The position numbers and the translations under genes were made by a program. 38,078 nt of DNA from Bacillota bacterium (GTDB lineage: Bacteria; Bacillota; Clostridia; Oscillospirales; Acutalibacteraceae): assembly GCA_023458755.1 (NCBI GenBank), contig JAEWYE010000061.1, positions 1 to 38,078 on the forward strand. The letters are read 5' to 3'. This document shows, piece after piece, positions 38,072-38,078 of the stretch. The notes beneath the pieces were generated by a model. The model was not told the origin of the DNA. It saw nothing but the letters and a program-made list of their open reading frames with translations, and did not search any database. Position 1 is the stretch's first letter. The number at the start of each line of letters is the position of its first letter.

Positions 38072-38078
38072 GAACACA
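38070..38078 (+). CDS. First three codons of a gene leaving the window, possibly a transposase
   Basis: ATG-AAC-ACA (MNT) with GAAAGGAAA about 12 nt upstream. Too short to identify. IS110 transposases often begin MN, and the window starts with the end of one, so a second copy or the other end of the same element is possible. Confidence 0.3.

Overview
The window reads as a chromosomal segment of a low-to-mid GC, spore-forming member of the Clostridia, most likely in or near the Oscillospiraceae/Acutalibacteraceae. Evidence: a SpoIIGA-pro-sigmaE pair, CotF-like coat proteins, a DUF4489-like spore-surface candidate, a T-box leader, AGGAGG ribosome binding sites, frequent TTG/GTG starts and TTGACA/TATAAT promoters. 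The taxon is inferred from gene content and protein style; no 16S gene is present.

Layout. 1-94 is the C-terminal end of an IS110-type transposase; a complete T-box leader on the minus strand (about 300-575) points into it and has no target gene left. 641-6040 is a maltodextrin/glycogen unit: a divergent LacI regulator, malQ and glgP. 6301-9966 holds a small membrane protein, acpS, the NAD(P)HX repair enzyme, a lipoprotein and a MazF toxin without antitoxin. 10053-12466 is sporulation: two small CotF-like genes, then spoIIGA-sigE behind a promoter with the 22-bp spacer typical of spoIIG. 12546-15792 (minus) holds cca, a hypoxanthine-DNA glycosylase and a GH13 amylase broken by one frameshift at a T7 run. 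16039-16542 (minus) is a probable sporulation gene with a sigmaK-like promoter. 17098-21824 is a MarR-controlled heterodimeric ABC exporter. 21949-26146 is a TetR, a radical-SAM homologue that has lost its cluster cysteines, and a YhgE/Pip membrane protein. 26385-30442 holds a galactokinase-like GHMP kinase, a glycosyltransferase-like protein and a PadR/DUF1700-DUF4097 pair. 30673-35134 has tRNA-Leu(CAA), a PyrB with a PyrI-type zinc tail, a flavin reductase, YebC and a membrane-anchored PASTA pseudokinase. 35207-37809 has an amidohydrolase, a frameshifted zinc-ribbon protein behind a Fur-family-like box, and rpsF-ssb-rpsR. The last 130 bases carry a hairpin over the start codon of a new gene, probably another mobile element.

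Themes. Three regulator/membrane modules (MarR-ABC, TetR-YhgE, PadR-DUF4097) look like envelope or drug stress responses. malQ, glgP and the amylase fit storage or dietary glucan use. Several proteins keep a fold but lose its catalytic residues (kinase, radical SAM, glycosyltransferase, one ABC half). The most interesting non-coding signal is a 67-bp element present twice (9328 and 28851), each time directly after a terminator, with a paired base change that keeps its hairpin. No CRISPR array, prophage or rRNA is visible.
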